A DNA stretch of 64,000 nt from Dermacentor variabilis (GCF_050947875.1 NC_134568.1:262488115-262552114), one strand, 5' to 3'; positions 31,946 to 44,785 are shown, numbered from the stretch's first letter. A program made the numbers and translations. Notes: generated by a model not told the origin, from the letters alone.

Positions 31946-34116
31946 AAATGAAATGAAAATGAAATTGAAATAGAATAATTAAAATTCTCACGAGGTATAT
32001 ATTGCAGTTTTCACATCACTTAGGCGAATTGAGGAGGCGGACGCTACTTCCAAGGCAAACTGCGGAAAGGCGTTAGCTAATAAACAAAATTTACGTCGCT
32101 TATCAGATTTGTAATTATTCGCTGTAGAACCATGTCCCAACTGTGTAATTAAAGCCGCGAGCAATAATTAAGTAATATGAATTTAGCAGAAACGATGTAC
32201 TAAGCACAGTCTCAACAAATAAGCCTTCAAAATTTGTGACGAAGTGCGTTGATGGTCCACGGGTGACACATAATCTAGCACTGTGAAAAACGTAGTGAAT
32301 TCATCGAAATTATAAAAAAATACAATGAAAACTAATTTATTCTCCCAAAATTTCTACGGTCGTGCCATCTTTGTTGTATTTTATGGTGCAGCAAAGAATT
32401 TGTAGTGCCTTTGACCAGTTACGTATACGCTCCATCACCAGCTAAAATCAAGACGCGAGACAGATTCACAAGACTCAAATCATTGCACAAGTTTGCACAC
32501 TGTGCACCATTCGTTTCTTCAGTAATGCCAACCCGCCTACGCACTTCACTATTCGTTATTGAACTCTTTCATTTATTAAAAAAAGGACAGATTACGAGGA
32601 GCTGAGTCACCCATCCATTACATATTTCGTGTTCTAAGGTACCGATCTTCGCAAATGTCAGAGTGACGCTCTGCCATAAGCACTGTACAGAAAAGTATTT
32701 AATCCTGTGTCAAGTTCATGGCAATCCAACCAGTTCGTAACATCGCAATAGTTCAGACCGGAACACGTACGAAGGTGATGCAGAAAGACCCGTTTTGTAC
32801 TGCCACGCCGCAGTTTGTGTGAGAGTAATGCGGAACTAAGAAAGCACATGACGAGAGACATATCCAGGTGAACAACGAGGGTCCCCTATGAAACCCCCAG
32901 CACCACACGGACCACTGTCCGCGCGTTTGTGATCTCTGCTTCAATACCTTACCATTTCTGCATCGTATCTTTCTTTTTATTTCTTTTCATGTTGTTCGCT
33001 TTCTAACGTTACTGTATAGCATTTGAGTGATACATGACGTATTAACTCTACTGTATGCTTCATGGGAATTTTACCATACATTTCTCTTGTTCAATGCTCC
33101 CATCCCCCTCCTTTCTGCCTCAGCCTCTCACCCGATGTCCATTTAACATAATCCTCTCCAGCTGTACGAAGTCCACTGTGAACCATTCAAAACGAAGGAG
33201 TCACATCAATATGGAGACTTTGATTGATGAACAGTGGGCGAACAAATGTACTCTCAGCTCGGAACTAATGTTTGGACAAGGGGACTTCGTTTTTTTTTCT
33301 TTACCGGTTGTCGAACACCTATTGCTACCTGCTTTATTTTCTCTGTCAAACCTAACATACCAGATGTACCGCTCCTTCTTACGCGTGATGATTTCGTTCT
33401 TTCTTCCTTTCATTCATTTTTTTTTTTTTTTGGGGGGGGGTTCCTTTTTATGTAACTGTTCGCTTTGTCGTTCAAATGAGCCTGCCACAATGACTAAAGA
33501 AGCACCCTTTCTTAACTTCAATATCAAAAGTTAACTTTCCTTTTGATAATTTCCAACTCCCTTAACCAGCCTCGTGTTGCTCTTTCCGACGCGTTTAGGC
33601 TTCTCGTCCTCGAGGAAGAGGAGGCTGTATAAACCCTGCCAAGGAAAGCAGTTGTGGCCCTGATGTACGCAAGTCCCTTTATCAAAAAGTTGTCTAGCGG
33701 GGAGGAGTATCTTGATCGCCCACCGCGTCGATCAGATGTCTACTACTGTTATGTGTGCAATAATTACAGAAATTATGAACATCGGCATTTTGTCTTTTGC
33801 TTTATGTCGTCTTTGGCGCTTCTTGCACATCGCACAAATAAATCTTTATGTATAGATTCTTATAAGAAACTGACATTTCTCCGAAAATATGGGCACTTAA
33901 AGCGAAGGAAAATTGCTTACAAATTTAGTTTCCATCGCATTAGTGTCTTTCACTAAGTGCATGAGGATCCTTAATTAGTGGAAGGATGAAAAGACCGGAA
34001 ACCTTCTCGGATGATTTTCATCCGGTATAGTCAGAAGCAAGAACCAGAGCCTACAAGTGCGTCAGAGCCTCCACTTTGCGGCTGCTGCGTTTTTATTTCT
34101 CCCTCACTCACTCACC

Positions 34117-34119
<3 letters not shown>
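31946..34119. other. No feature recognised in 2.2 kb
   Basis: AT-rich with a T12G9 run near 33419-33440. Open frames (for example 33055-33534, 159 codons) cross low-complexity sequence and show no domain. Confidence 0.35.

Positions 34120-34175
<56 letters not shown>
34120..34175. repeat. (CT)n microsatellite
   Basis: About 28 CT units after a short CTCA-repeat. Confidence 0.95.
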
Positions 34176-34178
<3 letters not shown>

Positions 34179-35434
34179 TTCTTTCATTGCAACAGCGGTA
34201 CGGTAAAAGCAGTTTCCGGCTTGCTATGCAACGTCATATATCTGTTTGCAGCCGGCAATAACACTCAAGGCTTGGCATGTTGCCGGAACCAGGGGTTGTG
34301 GAATAAGAGCTTTCGTCAGAACCATGTTTTTTTTTTTTCTTACCTCTTTGTTTCTGTTAATATTTCCGAGGCAACCATTACGGCTCGCACGGAGCCCGAG
34401 AGAGTCTGTGCCACGACATTTGTTGGGAGTTGTATAACTCGTGCAGGGGGGCCACGCGAAAGCGAGGCCCGACGGGGCTGATTTCATTAAACCCACCATT
34501 TTTCCAACTTAAAAAAAAAACGTACACATGTCGAGCGTCGTTTGCTGCTCCAAACAGAAACATATCAGCGGAGCAAGTCTGCGCAAAGAAAAAAATGCGA
34601 GGCTTACAAAAGCAAGTGAAGTGGTATATCATTACGGCGGCATCATTTGTCAGAGATAAAAGGAGGAGAACGCTAAATGAGGCCCGACATAGAGAGCGCA
34701 TTTAGAGTTGAGTCTGTAATCGCAGCCTAAAGGCTCTCCTATTTTTCCCGCACAAAAAAGAGGGAAAAAATCAAAGTGCCTGCAATAGGCACTTCACAGC
34801 CGACCAAAGAGGGAGGAAAAGCAAGGCACATAAATTGCTTCCCTAAAGCCACTCAGATGCAGCAGAATATCTTTCGAGAGGCTGCTCGCCGATCAGCTTT
34901 TGCCAGCTCCACAATGGGATTTTCTCCATTTGCCGCAAAAGTACTGCACTGGTCTTTCTTTACGTCGTCGTTGATGCCCCGTTTAAGGTTTTGTAGTCTT
35001 TCGCCAGCGCTTCAGGGCTCTTTTAGGCATAGTTCTTGGAGCTCAAGTACAAAATGCACCGAACGGGGCGTTACAGTGAATACATCGAAGGAACTTACAC
35101 GTCAAAAAGAAAACGCGAAACCGTTCTGCCCCTCGCATTCATCACGCGAGAAAAATCTCTGGCGATGAGTCGCATTCACAAGTCGACCGAGGAAGACAGC
35201 GCGGCGCGCGAGCAGCAGGCTAATCCTGTCAAGAGCTGCACCTTCGTCACGCAGCTGAGTGGTAAATGCAAACGAAATTTCCAAGCGCAGGACCCAAATG
35301 CAGACCTCGGTAAGTGCAAGAAAACTCTAGGTTGTCCAAATTGTTACGAGGCACTCCATGACGAAGGCCGTCATGTTCCCGGTGTAGCTTTGCAGTAACA
35401 ACACCAATCGTTCATTTAGAGCGAAGTGATATCT
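34176..35434. other. No confident gene; one 120-codon frame
   Basis: The frame at 35036-35398 (+) is Lys/Arg-rich with four Cys near its C-terminus (LGKCKKTLGCPNCYEALHDE) but resembles no family I know. No splice or promoter context supports it. Otherwise nothing is recognised. Confidence 0.3.
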
Positions 35435-35562
35435 ACTGTGAAGGAGGAGGGAGGAGGGAAGGGAAAAGTAGAAGGCAGGGAGGTTAACCAGAATAACGTC
35501 CGGTTGGCTACCCTACACCGGGGGAACGGGAAAGGGGAAAACAAAGATCACAGGGAAAAGCC
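35435..35562 (-). mobile_element. LINE 3'UTR block, reverse orientation
   Basis: Contains GGCAGGGAGGTTAACCAGAA, CCGGTTGGCTACCCTACACC and AAAGATCACAGGGA. This is nearly identical to 56781-56905 and is the reverse complement of a block in the I-type LINE 3'UTR at 24765-24870. It is inferred to be a truncated minus-strand tail of a related LINE. Confidence 0.6.
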
Positions 35563-35714
35563 TGATAAACTAATCGCTTAACACAATTCACTTACTACTG
35601 CGAAGGTGAGGATGTCATCGAGCATAGAAACCATCGCTGATAACACATAACAACACCCACGACAATAGAACGTTCAGACCTTCGTGGCGCTGCAAACTAA
35701 GTTACCGCTGAACG

Positions 35715-36320
35715 AGAACTGAAATCGGTCATGTTTTGTGACTTTAAAGCAATACTTCAGAGCCGTCAGTCTGCCTTAACTCACAAAACAGGCGAGCAGT
35801 TGTTATTCGAAATAAGAGAAATACTTTATCATGCCCTGCGATAGGAGCAGGACATCATCTTTCTGTGGCTCCCGGTACATTATGGCTTCGTCGGCTACGA
35901 CTTCGCCGAGAAGACTGCCCGTCTGCGTGCCCACGTAGGCAGACGAGCACCTGCATTTTGCGCGGATTCTTTTCCTCAGATCCTGCTCATTTCTTCATTT
36001 CTGTCATTTCCTTCTCACCGAATGGCCTACCTCAGGAATGGCGGAAGCACGGCTTCGTGCGAACCAATCACGATGAGCGAAAAGAGTGGAAAATGAAAAG
36101 AATAGTTACAGAATGCCGCCTTGGTTTCAATGACGGTACAAATTTCTATGGGCATGACGGGCGCTGGAATGTCCTTTGCTTGGTTACATTATATCGCGAT
36201 GCAAGCCTTCTGTAGACCTCCGAGCGTATCTTAAATACCGGCTGCGTACCTTGGACCCTTTGTTACTGTTGAAACTGCACACCAGCTTCTCACGTTGCGA
36301 TGCAACAACTTTGACTAAAG
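35715..36320 (+). pseudogene. I-type LINE RNase H fragment
   Basis: The frame reads CDFKAILQSRQSALTHKTGE then QLLFEIREILYHALR, TAG at 35842, then DIIFLWLPVHYGFVGYD, FAEKTARLRAHVG. This matches the LINE RNase H segment SDSKAALQ...FQWxPSHCGxxGNDxADKxAR, with S to C, H to V and N to Y changes at key positions. Near 36215 another frame reads LKYRLRTLDPLLLLKL, like the region preceding the C-terminal Cys/His domain of the LINE at 24350. No RT precedes it. A decayed 5'-truncated fragment. Confidence 0.7.
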
Positions 36321-37343
36321 ACACACTAAAGCAAAGTAAAGGAATTAAAAGCGATACTCGTACAAGTCTACTTCTTATATTGATTCCTCAGGTAACGACC
36401 TAGATCTGGGGGACTGATCACAACGCTGCGGCGAACACGGTCAATCACGACGTTTGTGCCGCCAAGCAAGTAACCGAAACATTTCCAGCCGCTACGTATG
36501 CTCCTCTTTAGTCTTCTCCGGAATGGTTGCCAGAAGGATGCTCGGTTCCTGTTACGTCTTTGGGTAAACAGAGAGAGTACAGTTCTCACTTGTACCGGCA
36601 CGGAAGGCAGCGCAGGAAAAAAGACGTACACATCGACAGCCGCGGCTGGGCGTGCCTCGGTGTGTGCTTATTATGGGCACGGCGACAAAGCAAGCGTAAC
36701 ACCTCGCCGCGGCATGTCTGTGCTGGCCAGCAGGCATCGGCGGTCGCGACCGCTGATGCATCACCAGCCACCGGACAGCAGCATCCCAGTGCGCTGCCGT
36801 GTCGCTGACACGGGGGCGCCACCAAGCAATCAGCGCTGGTCATCCATCTTGCGCGGCTCGGCCACCAAGTCGGCGCGCGACATTTCCTCGTCGCTCTCTC
36901 AGCATCAGTGGCCGCTATCGTGGGGCCCCGCTGTCGCCCGCGGCAGCGTTGGCTGGTGGAAACCGTTTTTCGCCTATTCGCGCCGTGTTTCGCCCGTGAA
37001 ACATCCTCTCGGTAACGCGGCCACTGCTCGACGCCTGCTCTTCGCTCGAAGCAGCCCTGTCCCAGCAATTGTCGCTAAACTTACTCTTAAAATTTTTTCG
37101 TTTTCATTAGCTTGTTCGGACCATACGTTTCGCGAATGACTTTTCTGGCTTCTCGTGGTGCAAGCGAATCAAGGCGTAGAATTGTTTTGCAGAAAGCTTT
37201 AATGCCTAATGTGCAACAATGTCGCGGAACTTTATTACGCATGTGAATTTCAAGAGGTAGATTGAAATTGCATCTGTGTTCCGCGTTGTAATTCCCATGT
37301 GCTGCTCTTCCTTATTTGCTCCTTGTTCGTATTCACGTTATTG

Positions 37344-37345
<2 letters not shown>
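36321..37345. other. No gene recognised; CpG-rich core 36600-37070
   Basis: A GC- and CpG-rich stretch with long open frames on both strands (213 codons + at 36498-37139; 160 codons - at 36586-37068). This is expected of GC-rich DNA lacking TA-containing stop codons. No domain is recognised. A CpG-rich exon or promoter of a host gene is possible but unsupported. Confidence 0.3.
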
Positions 37346-37397
<52 letters not shown>

Positions 37398-37410
37398 TGC
37401 GTGCGTGTGC
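37346..37410. repeat. (GT)n(GTGC)n microsatellite
   Basis: GT repeat at 37346-37379 running into GTGC repeat to 37410. Confidence 0.95.
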
Positions 37411-37612
37411 GTTCCTACTTTCTTTTGTTCGTGTCTCGGTCATTTGTTTATTTCCTATTTTCTTTCCTATTTCTTGTTTCCTATCTCGTTCTCCTCTTCT
37501 CTTTTTCATTCCCTCCTTCCGAAAGAGTAGGCAGCCGTTGTGCCCCTCTCGGTGGCAGTTGTCAGCTTGTTCTCTCCCTGTTTCCTTTGTGTGCTTGTAT
37601 GCTTCCATATCT

Positions 37613-37613
37613 A

Positions 37614-37708
<95 letters not shown>
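37613..37708. repeat. (TTA)n microsatellite, ~32 units
   Basis: Near-perfect trinucleotide repeat. Confidence 0.95.
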
Positions 37709-37709
<1 letters not shown>

Positions 37710-38744
37710 CCTCATTTCGTCATCGTCATGAAGGCATTTGTCGCTGGTCGCACCTCTTCAACGGGGACGTCAACAAAGGCATTATTTGCTTTCACTCTCC
37801 TCATTCTTCTCTCCACCTTAAGCTGATCATTTCCTCTTACGGAGGGAGCAATTTGGTCTGGCGTACAACATTAGTGGTTGTTCGTTTTAAAGGTACACAA
37901 TGAGAAAGAAAACAATACATAATAACATAATCAATATGGTTTATATGCGCAAGATAGCAACTTTCTATTTGCACCATCAACAGTGACTAAGCAAGATTCT
38001 TGAAGCAAGATTCTTTCTTTGCATATCGTTCCGATACTCCCAGTTGATAAATAAGGAAATCTACCATATAGTATTAGCAACACTATAACCCTACTGTGCA
38101 CGTGTCATGCAGACTTTTACAAGCTATCAGCATCTGAAAATATTTGAGATATATTGAATATCCTTTCTAGTACACATGCCTGGTTTGGTTTAAGCAAAAA
38201 AACCATCACTGTGGAAGGCACCAAAGTTAATCAATACTCCACATTCAGTACTTATATAACGCTATTATTTCAATAAACGTCAGGTATACGCATAAAACCG
38301 CTCTCACACCACAGTTCGGCTGAACTGTAGTGGTGATAGCAGCAACAAAGCGATGGTACGGCACATTGAAAGGATACTCTATGGTGCTTTGAACGGTACT
38401 CAAGCGTGGCGTTCCTTTCATGGTTCTTTGTCTCATAGCTTCCTCTTATTTAATATTCAGTCACTGAACCGCACAAAAAAGATAAGCAGAGCTGGGATAA
38501 AATTTTCCTTGCAGGCCATGTCCACGCACTGACAAGGCAAATAATGTAAGTACACGCAAATAAATTGCACGTTGTATGCACATAGCGATAGCTTAAATTG
38601 AACGAACGATAAACACTTGCTGCATACCTACCTTTTATACGCGAAAACCTTTTGGTGGCCTATTTCCTCAAGCAGCTAAACCGTGCTAAATGTAATCTGA
38701 ACAGCGCTAGATATCGCTCCTCACTCTGAGCGCTGAAGAGCTTT
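37709..38744. other. No feature recognised
   Basis: AT-rich sequence without recognisable motif. Confidence 0.4.
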
Positions 38745-38939
<195 letters not shown>

Positions 38940-39377
38940 GATGGAATACCTTCCAGCCATCAAGGCGAAATATTACCCTTTGTGTATGTGCACGCAGGTG
39001 AAAGCAGCTGAGGTGTGGTCGTGAATAATGGCAAGAACGACCAAAATAAAAAAAAATCACTAAATAAAGCTCTTGCAGCAACGCTCCGTTGCATGTCTAT
39101 CTGTCGCAATGTTTTCTATATGTTTAATTCATGTCCAATATTAGCAACAACAAACAATTAATGCAAGAAGTGCTTAAAGCGTGCACCTTGAACCTACGGC
39201 TCCTGTAGCAGTTAAATGCTGAGCGTAAATTCTGAGCACTTCCAATGATGGGCGCTCAGAAAACAAGTTGTTGATTTGATACACAAGATATGCAGACGAT
39301 TAACTTTCATCCTGTTTTACAGCGGAGCTGTATAGGCACAGCTAGGGTACCATGGAATTTTCGTGGCCGCACACAAA
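38940..39377. other. No feature recognised
   Basis: AT-rich sequence without recognisable motif. Confidence 0.4.
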
Positions 39378-39606
39378 CACTATCATCATCAATGACTCAT
39401 ACCACCGTAAGCAAGCAAAAAATGCCATGGCTCACAGCCCCGTAAGGCAGAGACTGCAAGCGCTCAGCAAAGTGAAGGGAACAGTGCTTGCATTCTCTCC
39501 AATCACGCAGACAACATACAGAACAGCATTTCGAAAACTATCATCATCAGTGTCTGATACCCCGTAAGCAAGCAAAAAATGCAATGGCTCATAGCCCCGT
39601 AAGGTT
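39378..39606. repeat. Partial direct duplication, ~70-bp units
   Basis: 39378-39447 and 39538-39606 share CTATCATCATCA, then GTAAGCAAGCAAAAAATGC, ATGGCTCA and AGCCCCGTAAGG, about 160 bp apart. The second copy runs straight into the endonuclease-like frame. Confidence 0.8.
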
Positions 39607-39936
39607 CATGGCTACTCGCTCTGCGTGGGTTAGTTGCGATGACACTTCCCCTGTGATCGTTTTCGGTGATCTCAATGTGGATGTGTCGGGACCGAAAAGG
39701 GAGTGGTTTGTGCGTTTCGCGTTGCAGACATATCGCTTGCGGTGCCGCACCGATCCGGCCCAACCGACCAGCCAGAGCCGTGGGTGCATCGGTTTGACAT
39801 TATTGAAGAATGTGTTTACAGTTACGAGTATGCCGACCGGAGTATATAATACCGACCACAAAGCCATTGTGACCGTCGTTACTAAGTCATTAGCACCCAG
39901 CTTACTTTTAAAAGTACAGTACCGTTTTCATTTGTA
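39604..39936 (+). pseudogene. Endonuclease/exonuclease/phosphatase-fold fragment of a mobile element
   Basis: The frame contains PVIVFGDLNVDVSGPKREW, FVRFALQTYRLRCRTDP, QPTSQSRGCIGLTLLKN and VYNTDHKAIVTVV. GDLNVD and TDHKA correspond to the GDFN and SDH motifs of APE-like endonucleases; Asp in the usual 'CIDL' is replaced by Gly. About 110 residues, only the C-terminal half of the domain, with no RT downstream. It could derive from a LINE or from another element class that carries this domain; I cannot tell which. Confidence 0.6.
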
Positions 39937-42393
39937 AATAATTAAAGACATAACACACAGTGTTCCTAGGTACGTCATTTTGCTAAGAAGGGGCCAGTGA
40001 AAACGACCGCATTGTGGTTTTTTGTCAGCCGCATGATGTGTTCGATCTATTCATCGGCAAACTTGGAAAAGTGCTCAACATAGCAGGTGCTGCTATACAT
40101 GCAGCTTATTTATTTTCTGTCAAGCATAGCATACGCTTCTCGAAGCAGAAGTTTTTGGGTAAGTTTTAGAAAAGAAGGACGCATGACAGTGACGATGAAC
40201 GCATGACATTTCGTATACATTACCTATTTATACCATCGCAAGGAAATGAATGCAGGCGCACTTCCTAAAGTACGCTGAATCTATGTGTATGCTAGAGGGT
40301 TGTGCTTGATCTCGAAGCACACACGATGGTTTTTTACCTGTGTTCATACGACGGTTGTACCTGTATTCATTTTACATGTCAAAATAATTTTTGGTCGCTG
40401 CAGGAACTTCAGAGATTGTTGCAGGAAAGAAATGTATTTAGAATTACATCAACATTGCTATTATTCCTCCTGGTTCCTTTCTTGCTGCCGACAAAGATGA
40501 CGATCGATACTGTTGTCTTCTCTGTCAATAAAATAGCGAGCAGTGTTAGAGCATAATTAGATAAACAGAAACAATTTAGATATCATATGAAGAATATTTA
40601 AAAAGAAAGATGATTCATGAACCCTTTATTACAGATTGGAACATGATTGGGAGGGAACAGAAAACAACAAGGACTACGTATATTCCTATGCCAGTCGAGA
40701 TGAGTCATGCAATAAAAGTAGCGCAACCAAGATTGGTGAACCAGACGTAGACCCAACCTCTTGAAATGACAGAAAATTCTAACGAAAATGGCACCTAGCA
40801 ATCATACAACAGGGTTGTAATGCAAGAACCGACTGTCATTGGAGGCGATGTCACCAGTCTCTTGAATGTTTAAATTACCACTGAACCAAATGCTGAATGC
40901 TTTAGTTTTGAATGCCTGTATTCATCGCCAATTAGCGCGTCTAGATCAGCGTCAATAATATACTTGCGTTGCGCACGCCTCTGAAAGCAACAGCAAAGCC
41001 CTTCCTTGTTACTCGATAAAGTCATGTTACACACTTGATAAGTAAGAACACTTCCATAACAAACAATAATTTCCATTAAAATGCTAAAGGCTATGCGGGC
41101 TTGCGCAAAATTTCCTTTGACTCTTCGCTGTAAGCCTTTTTTTTGGAAACTCCAAGATATAGCATATGCATTTCATAACCTACATCAGGTTGTGCTCCCA
41201 TAAAGGCCAAGCTTACTTCATAAAGTACACTATCGTAGCGTTTCAAAGAATGAGGCACCACTCACAAAACTTTCACAATGTATTTACAGTGTGAAAAGAT
41301 CGTCTGACACGAAAAATCAACAAAATGTAACGGGTAGATTTCTTTCTTGGGCCTTAATGGGCTAAGTGACAATGAGTGATGCCTTTACCACAAGCTTTCA
41401 TCCACCTTCGCAGGGCGCGATGTCGTCGATATTTTCTTTTCTTTTTTACTTTCTTGTTTTTTCCTTTGTTTTTTTTTTTACGTTAAGCACAGCCTGTTAC
41501 TGCTTGTGAAGTGAGAAAGAGGGTTTAGAGGAGAAATGAAGGCATGGAAAGGAAGAAGAGGGTGTACATGACAGGCAGCTAAATATAGGCTTCCACGTTG
41601 TGTCGCTGCCCTGTAGAGACCAGAAATGATTGCTGCTGCATCTTTTCCCTAGATCGAGTTCTTGAACAAGCTGCTAAAATAGTGCACATGGTAGAGGGCA
41701 TTGGGTCGTGTCTCGAACGCTAAGCAATATTGAGGTTCAGCAACGGAAAGTGCAAGTGCAACCTTGACGGAAAGAAAGCTGTTGCGGTTGGTGGTGCGTG
41801 TTGCTATCCCATTTCCCAGTTTTATTATCTGAAGCGGCCATAAGGTGGAATACAGGGCCATGGCACACTTTTGGCGCGGCGTCGGCGTATCTCTTGCACG
41901 CCGCATATGTGTCCATGCTTATTTCATGAATTAATTGCGTTTTAGAAAGTTGTAAAGATCAAACGAATTTCAAGTGTGACTATATCTTAGGCGTAGCCTG
42001 ACTGGAAATAGTTGCGTTGAAAATAGCTGGCAAATGCGTCCCATGTAATTGCTGCTCACGGATCAACACAAAGTCATCTAACTAGAACGTCATTACCCAA
42101 AGGGTGTTTTTAAACAGTAGCGTAGTTTCAAAGCGTTCGTTTTCTCCGCCGAAGCTTGAACATCGTCTGCTAAGCGCTGAAAAAAAAAATTATCCTGGCG
42201 AAGCTCATCAAAAAAAAAAAAATACTCACCATCCCGGCCCTGCGAGAGTGGATCTCCAATGAAGCTGTTGAGAACAACCACTACAATTGCTGAAGTGGGT
42301 TTGCAATGCTTTATTGATGAATTCCTCCTCCGGCGCATTGTTCAGCCACAGGAGAATGTGCGCCTGCGGACTTCACCTATGCGGCATTTCCAC
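39937..42393. other. No feature recognised in 2.4 kb
   Basis: AT-rich DNA with poly-A runs near 42180-42222. Open frames up to about 85 codons show no domain. Confidence 0.4.
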
Positions 42394-42437
42394 GGCAATA
42401 CGACCAGCCGCAGCAGGCTGCCGCTGGTCGTATTGCC
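42394..42437. repeat. 44-bp near-perfect palindrome
   Basis: Two 21-nt arms (GGCAATACGACCAGC... and ...GCTGGTCGTATTGCC) with one mismatch and a 2-nt loop. It lies inside a 167-codon plus frame (42259-42762) that has no recognised domain. Confidence 0.85.
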
Positions 42438-44456
42438 ATTTCTTTTTCCTTTGCCGCTCCCCGTATTCATGCTGTTCCTCTGGAGTCCTAACTATGCGTT
42501 ACCTACCCATAGCGGTGCTGCAGCAACAAGGAAATTAGTTAGTAGGCTGGTTATCTTGTATATATATGAAAGGCTAGTGACGTCACACCTCATGTCGCAA
42601 GCTGCCGTCGCCGCGGCAACGTTACCAGGAAACGTATGCGGGGAGCGCTACGTTCTTTTAATTGTTAGCACGAGCGCCTTATCATCACTTATGTGGTTTG
42701 TACGTTTGTTTTGTGCTTGCTCTTTATTTCAACGATTCCTGTGCTGTATGATTTATGCGTGATACCAAAGAATATATGCACTTTTCGCTCCAACCGCTGA
42801 AAGTTTTCTCTTTTTTTTCGTGAGGACGACGCCTCGAGAAATCTCGACCATCTAGAGGCTAAGAGCTTCGCTGTAAAATTGGTATCCCACCTAAACAATA
42901 GGCACCCACATTCTTAGACATAGAAGTATTCGAGCAAAATGATCGACAAACAAAAGACAACAGCAGATCGTCGGGGAGCGGGGATTTCCTCTCATTTCGC
43001 GGTCCCAGCCCGACCCGGCGTGTAGCGTCAGGACGGCGGAAACATCAGCGCGGCGGCGCGGCGCATGTTCCTTCCCATGAAGTCATAAAGGCCGCAACTT
43101 TGTTTTCACTCGGAACTGGCAGGAATTAATGAGAAAGTCTTTTCATCGGAGTCGGCCGAGCGTGTTGCTGCCGGGCCTCCACCGGCACCGCCACTGCAGC
43201 GCCAGTTTTTGACCAATTCAATAACGGGTAAAGAAAGTCGTGGACGTCGAGCCACGTCAAACACGAAACGGCGGACGCGGAGGAAAGACAGAAAGGGGAA
43301 CTGTTTCGACGCCCTGGGCCCCGTCGCAAAGGCCGTCTTCACCCCCCTCCCCCCTATACCTCCTTTCCAGTACGCCGCCGTATGTACAATGTGCTTCCTC
43401 CCCTCAAAGTACACAAAGCGCCGAGCGTGCTACAGTCAGAAGAGACGCTCTGCTACCGTCAAAGAAGTGAAAAAAAAAGTCAGGCAACACGTCGCCGTCC
43501 GAGAGCGCGACAAGACTGGCACACAGAACGAATTCGAAGTTCCACCGCCACTCCAAATAGAAACAGACACGAGAGCGAAACAGCCGCCCTGGCGGCCGAG
43601 GCCATCGCCAAGGAACGCATCGAAAAGAGCGGCCTCGCCCTCAGCTCGAGGAGCCGGACCTGCGTCGCGGCGGCCTTCGAATTTTTTTTTCATTTTGGCT
43701 CCACTCGTTTTTTATTTTTAATTCGATCGGATAACTTAATTTGGGCACTGCGGAGCCGACCATCTCTGACGGCTTTGAGATATTCCTCTTTTCATGCGCC
43801 CCTTCCACGCCCCTTCTACTCGCTTCCCTCGTTGCTCTCTCTCCCTCTCTTTTTAAACTTTACTCGCTCTTTCAGTTTCACGCTACATTCACATCTCGCC
43901 GGTTTCTTATTTTTGTCCCTGTTCGACGTCTCTGCGTGTTCTATTATTGCCTTCCTGTCGTTTCCTTTTCTAGTCTCGACAGAAGCAAGTTTTGTGATGA
44001 CGTGCGCTGGCCCGGTAGTTTATTTCGCTTTCTGCTTCGAATGCGTTACACTCGCACGTATTTTCTAGTTTTCATAATGCTTCTTTCTTTCACGCCCAGT
44101 TTCGAAGGTTTAGTATCACAGCCGTGCGAAGTGCCATTTTGTTACATCGTGCGACGTCTAGTCATGGCAGCGGGAATGCGTTTGCCTGACCTTTTCGTAA
44201 CGGAGTTTGAGAAATGCATAAATTCTGTTGAGTTGGACGGCAAACATATCCGGAAACGTTCCTAACAAATGCCTCACTCGCATCATCCGTCTCCCTATAT
44301 AGCTTTAAGAAATTGGCCTCCGTTGTTTCAGCAATGCGCGAATATGTTTTTCTCGATTTCCCCTCCCCACTTCCTGCTTGTGTGCAGGCAAACACGTGCA
44401 AATGCGGTATTTTCATGCCTGAGAACAGGTGAAGACCATCGAAGGGTGAAAGCGCA
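42438..44456. other. No gene recognised; CpG-rich part 43000-43700
   Basis: Several overlapping frames (228 codons + at 43382-44068; 174 + at 43741-44265; 170 + at 43209-43721) of biased composition and no known domain. A GC-rich 5' part followed by a C/T-rich part could be a promoter/first-exon region, but nothing decisive is visible. Confidence 0.3.
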
Positions 44457-44545
44457 CCTACATTGGTGGCTTAGTGGCTGGGGCGTTGATGTTGAACGCG
44501 AGGTCACGGCATCGAGTGCCGGTTAGGCGGCCGCAGTGCGGCCTT
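44457..44545 (+). mobile_element. SINE head fragment (tRNA-like)
   Basis: GGTGGCTTAGTGGCTGGGGC (box-A-like), ACGCGAGGTCACGGCATCG (box-B region) and GGCGGCCGCA match the tRNA-derived head of the SINE at 45148. The body is lost after about 44545. Confidence 0.65.
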
Positions 44546-44582
44546 TGTTTTTCCTTGCGCCCGTGCTTACAGGCATTGGTAA

Positions 44583-44785
44583 AATTAAATAATACGGTTT
44601 AATGTCCTAAACACATCGCGCGGTCTAATAGAAGCGCCGTAGTGGTCATCCCCGTATTATTTTCGACCAACTAGGGTTGTTTTAACGTGCACCATAACCA
44701 CGACACACGAGCGTCTCCGCACTCGGACTGTCGCAGCTGCGGCCGGGAATCCGTGTTGTGCTCAGCAGAGGAACACCACAGCGTC
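44583..44785 (-). mobile_element. Diverged SINE, minus strand
   Basis: The plus strand shows AATACGGTTTAATGTCC, GCGCCGTAGTGGTCATCCCC, TTTCGACCAACTAGGGTTG, TTTTAACGTGCACC and GGCCGGGAATCCGTGTTGTG. This is the collinear, mutated version of the SINE at 25131-25345. With the preceding plus-strand head it forms an inverted SINE pair about 40 bp apart. Confidence 0.7.

Noticed and set aside
36498..37139. 213-codon plus and 160-codon minus frames as genes
   Set aside because: Overlapping frames on both strands in CpG-rich DNA, with no recognisable domain or splice support.
37299..37903. 175-195 codon plus-strand frames
   Set aside because: Made of GT/GTGC and TTA microsatellite translation with no domain between them.
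43382..44068. 228-codon plus frame as a gene
   Set aside because: Arg/Ser-rich start followed by a Phe/Leu/Ser-rich C/T-tract translation; no domain, and competing frames overlap it.
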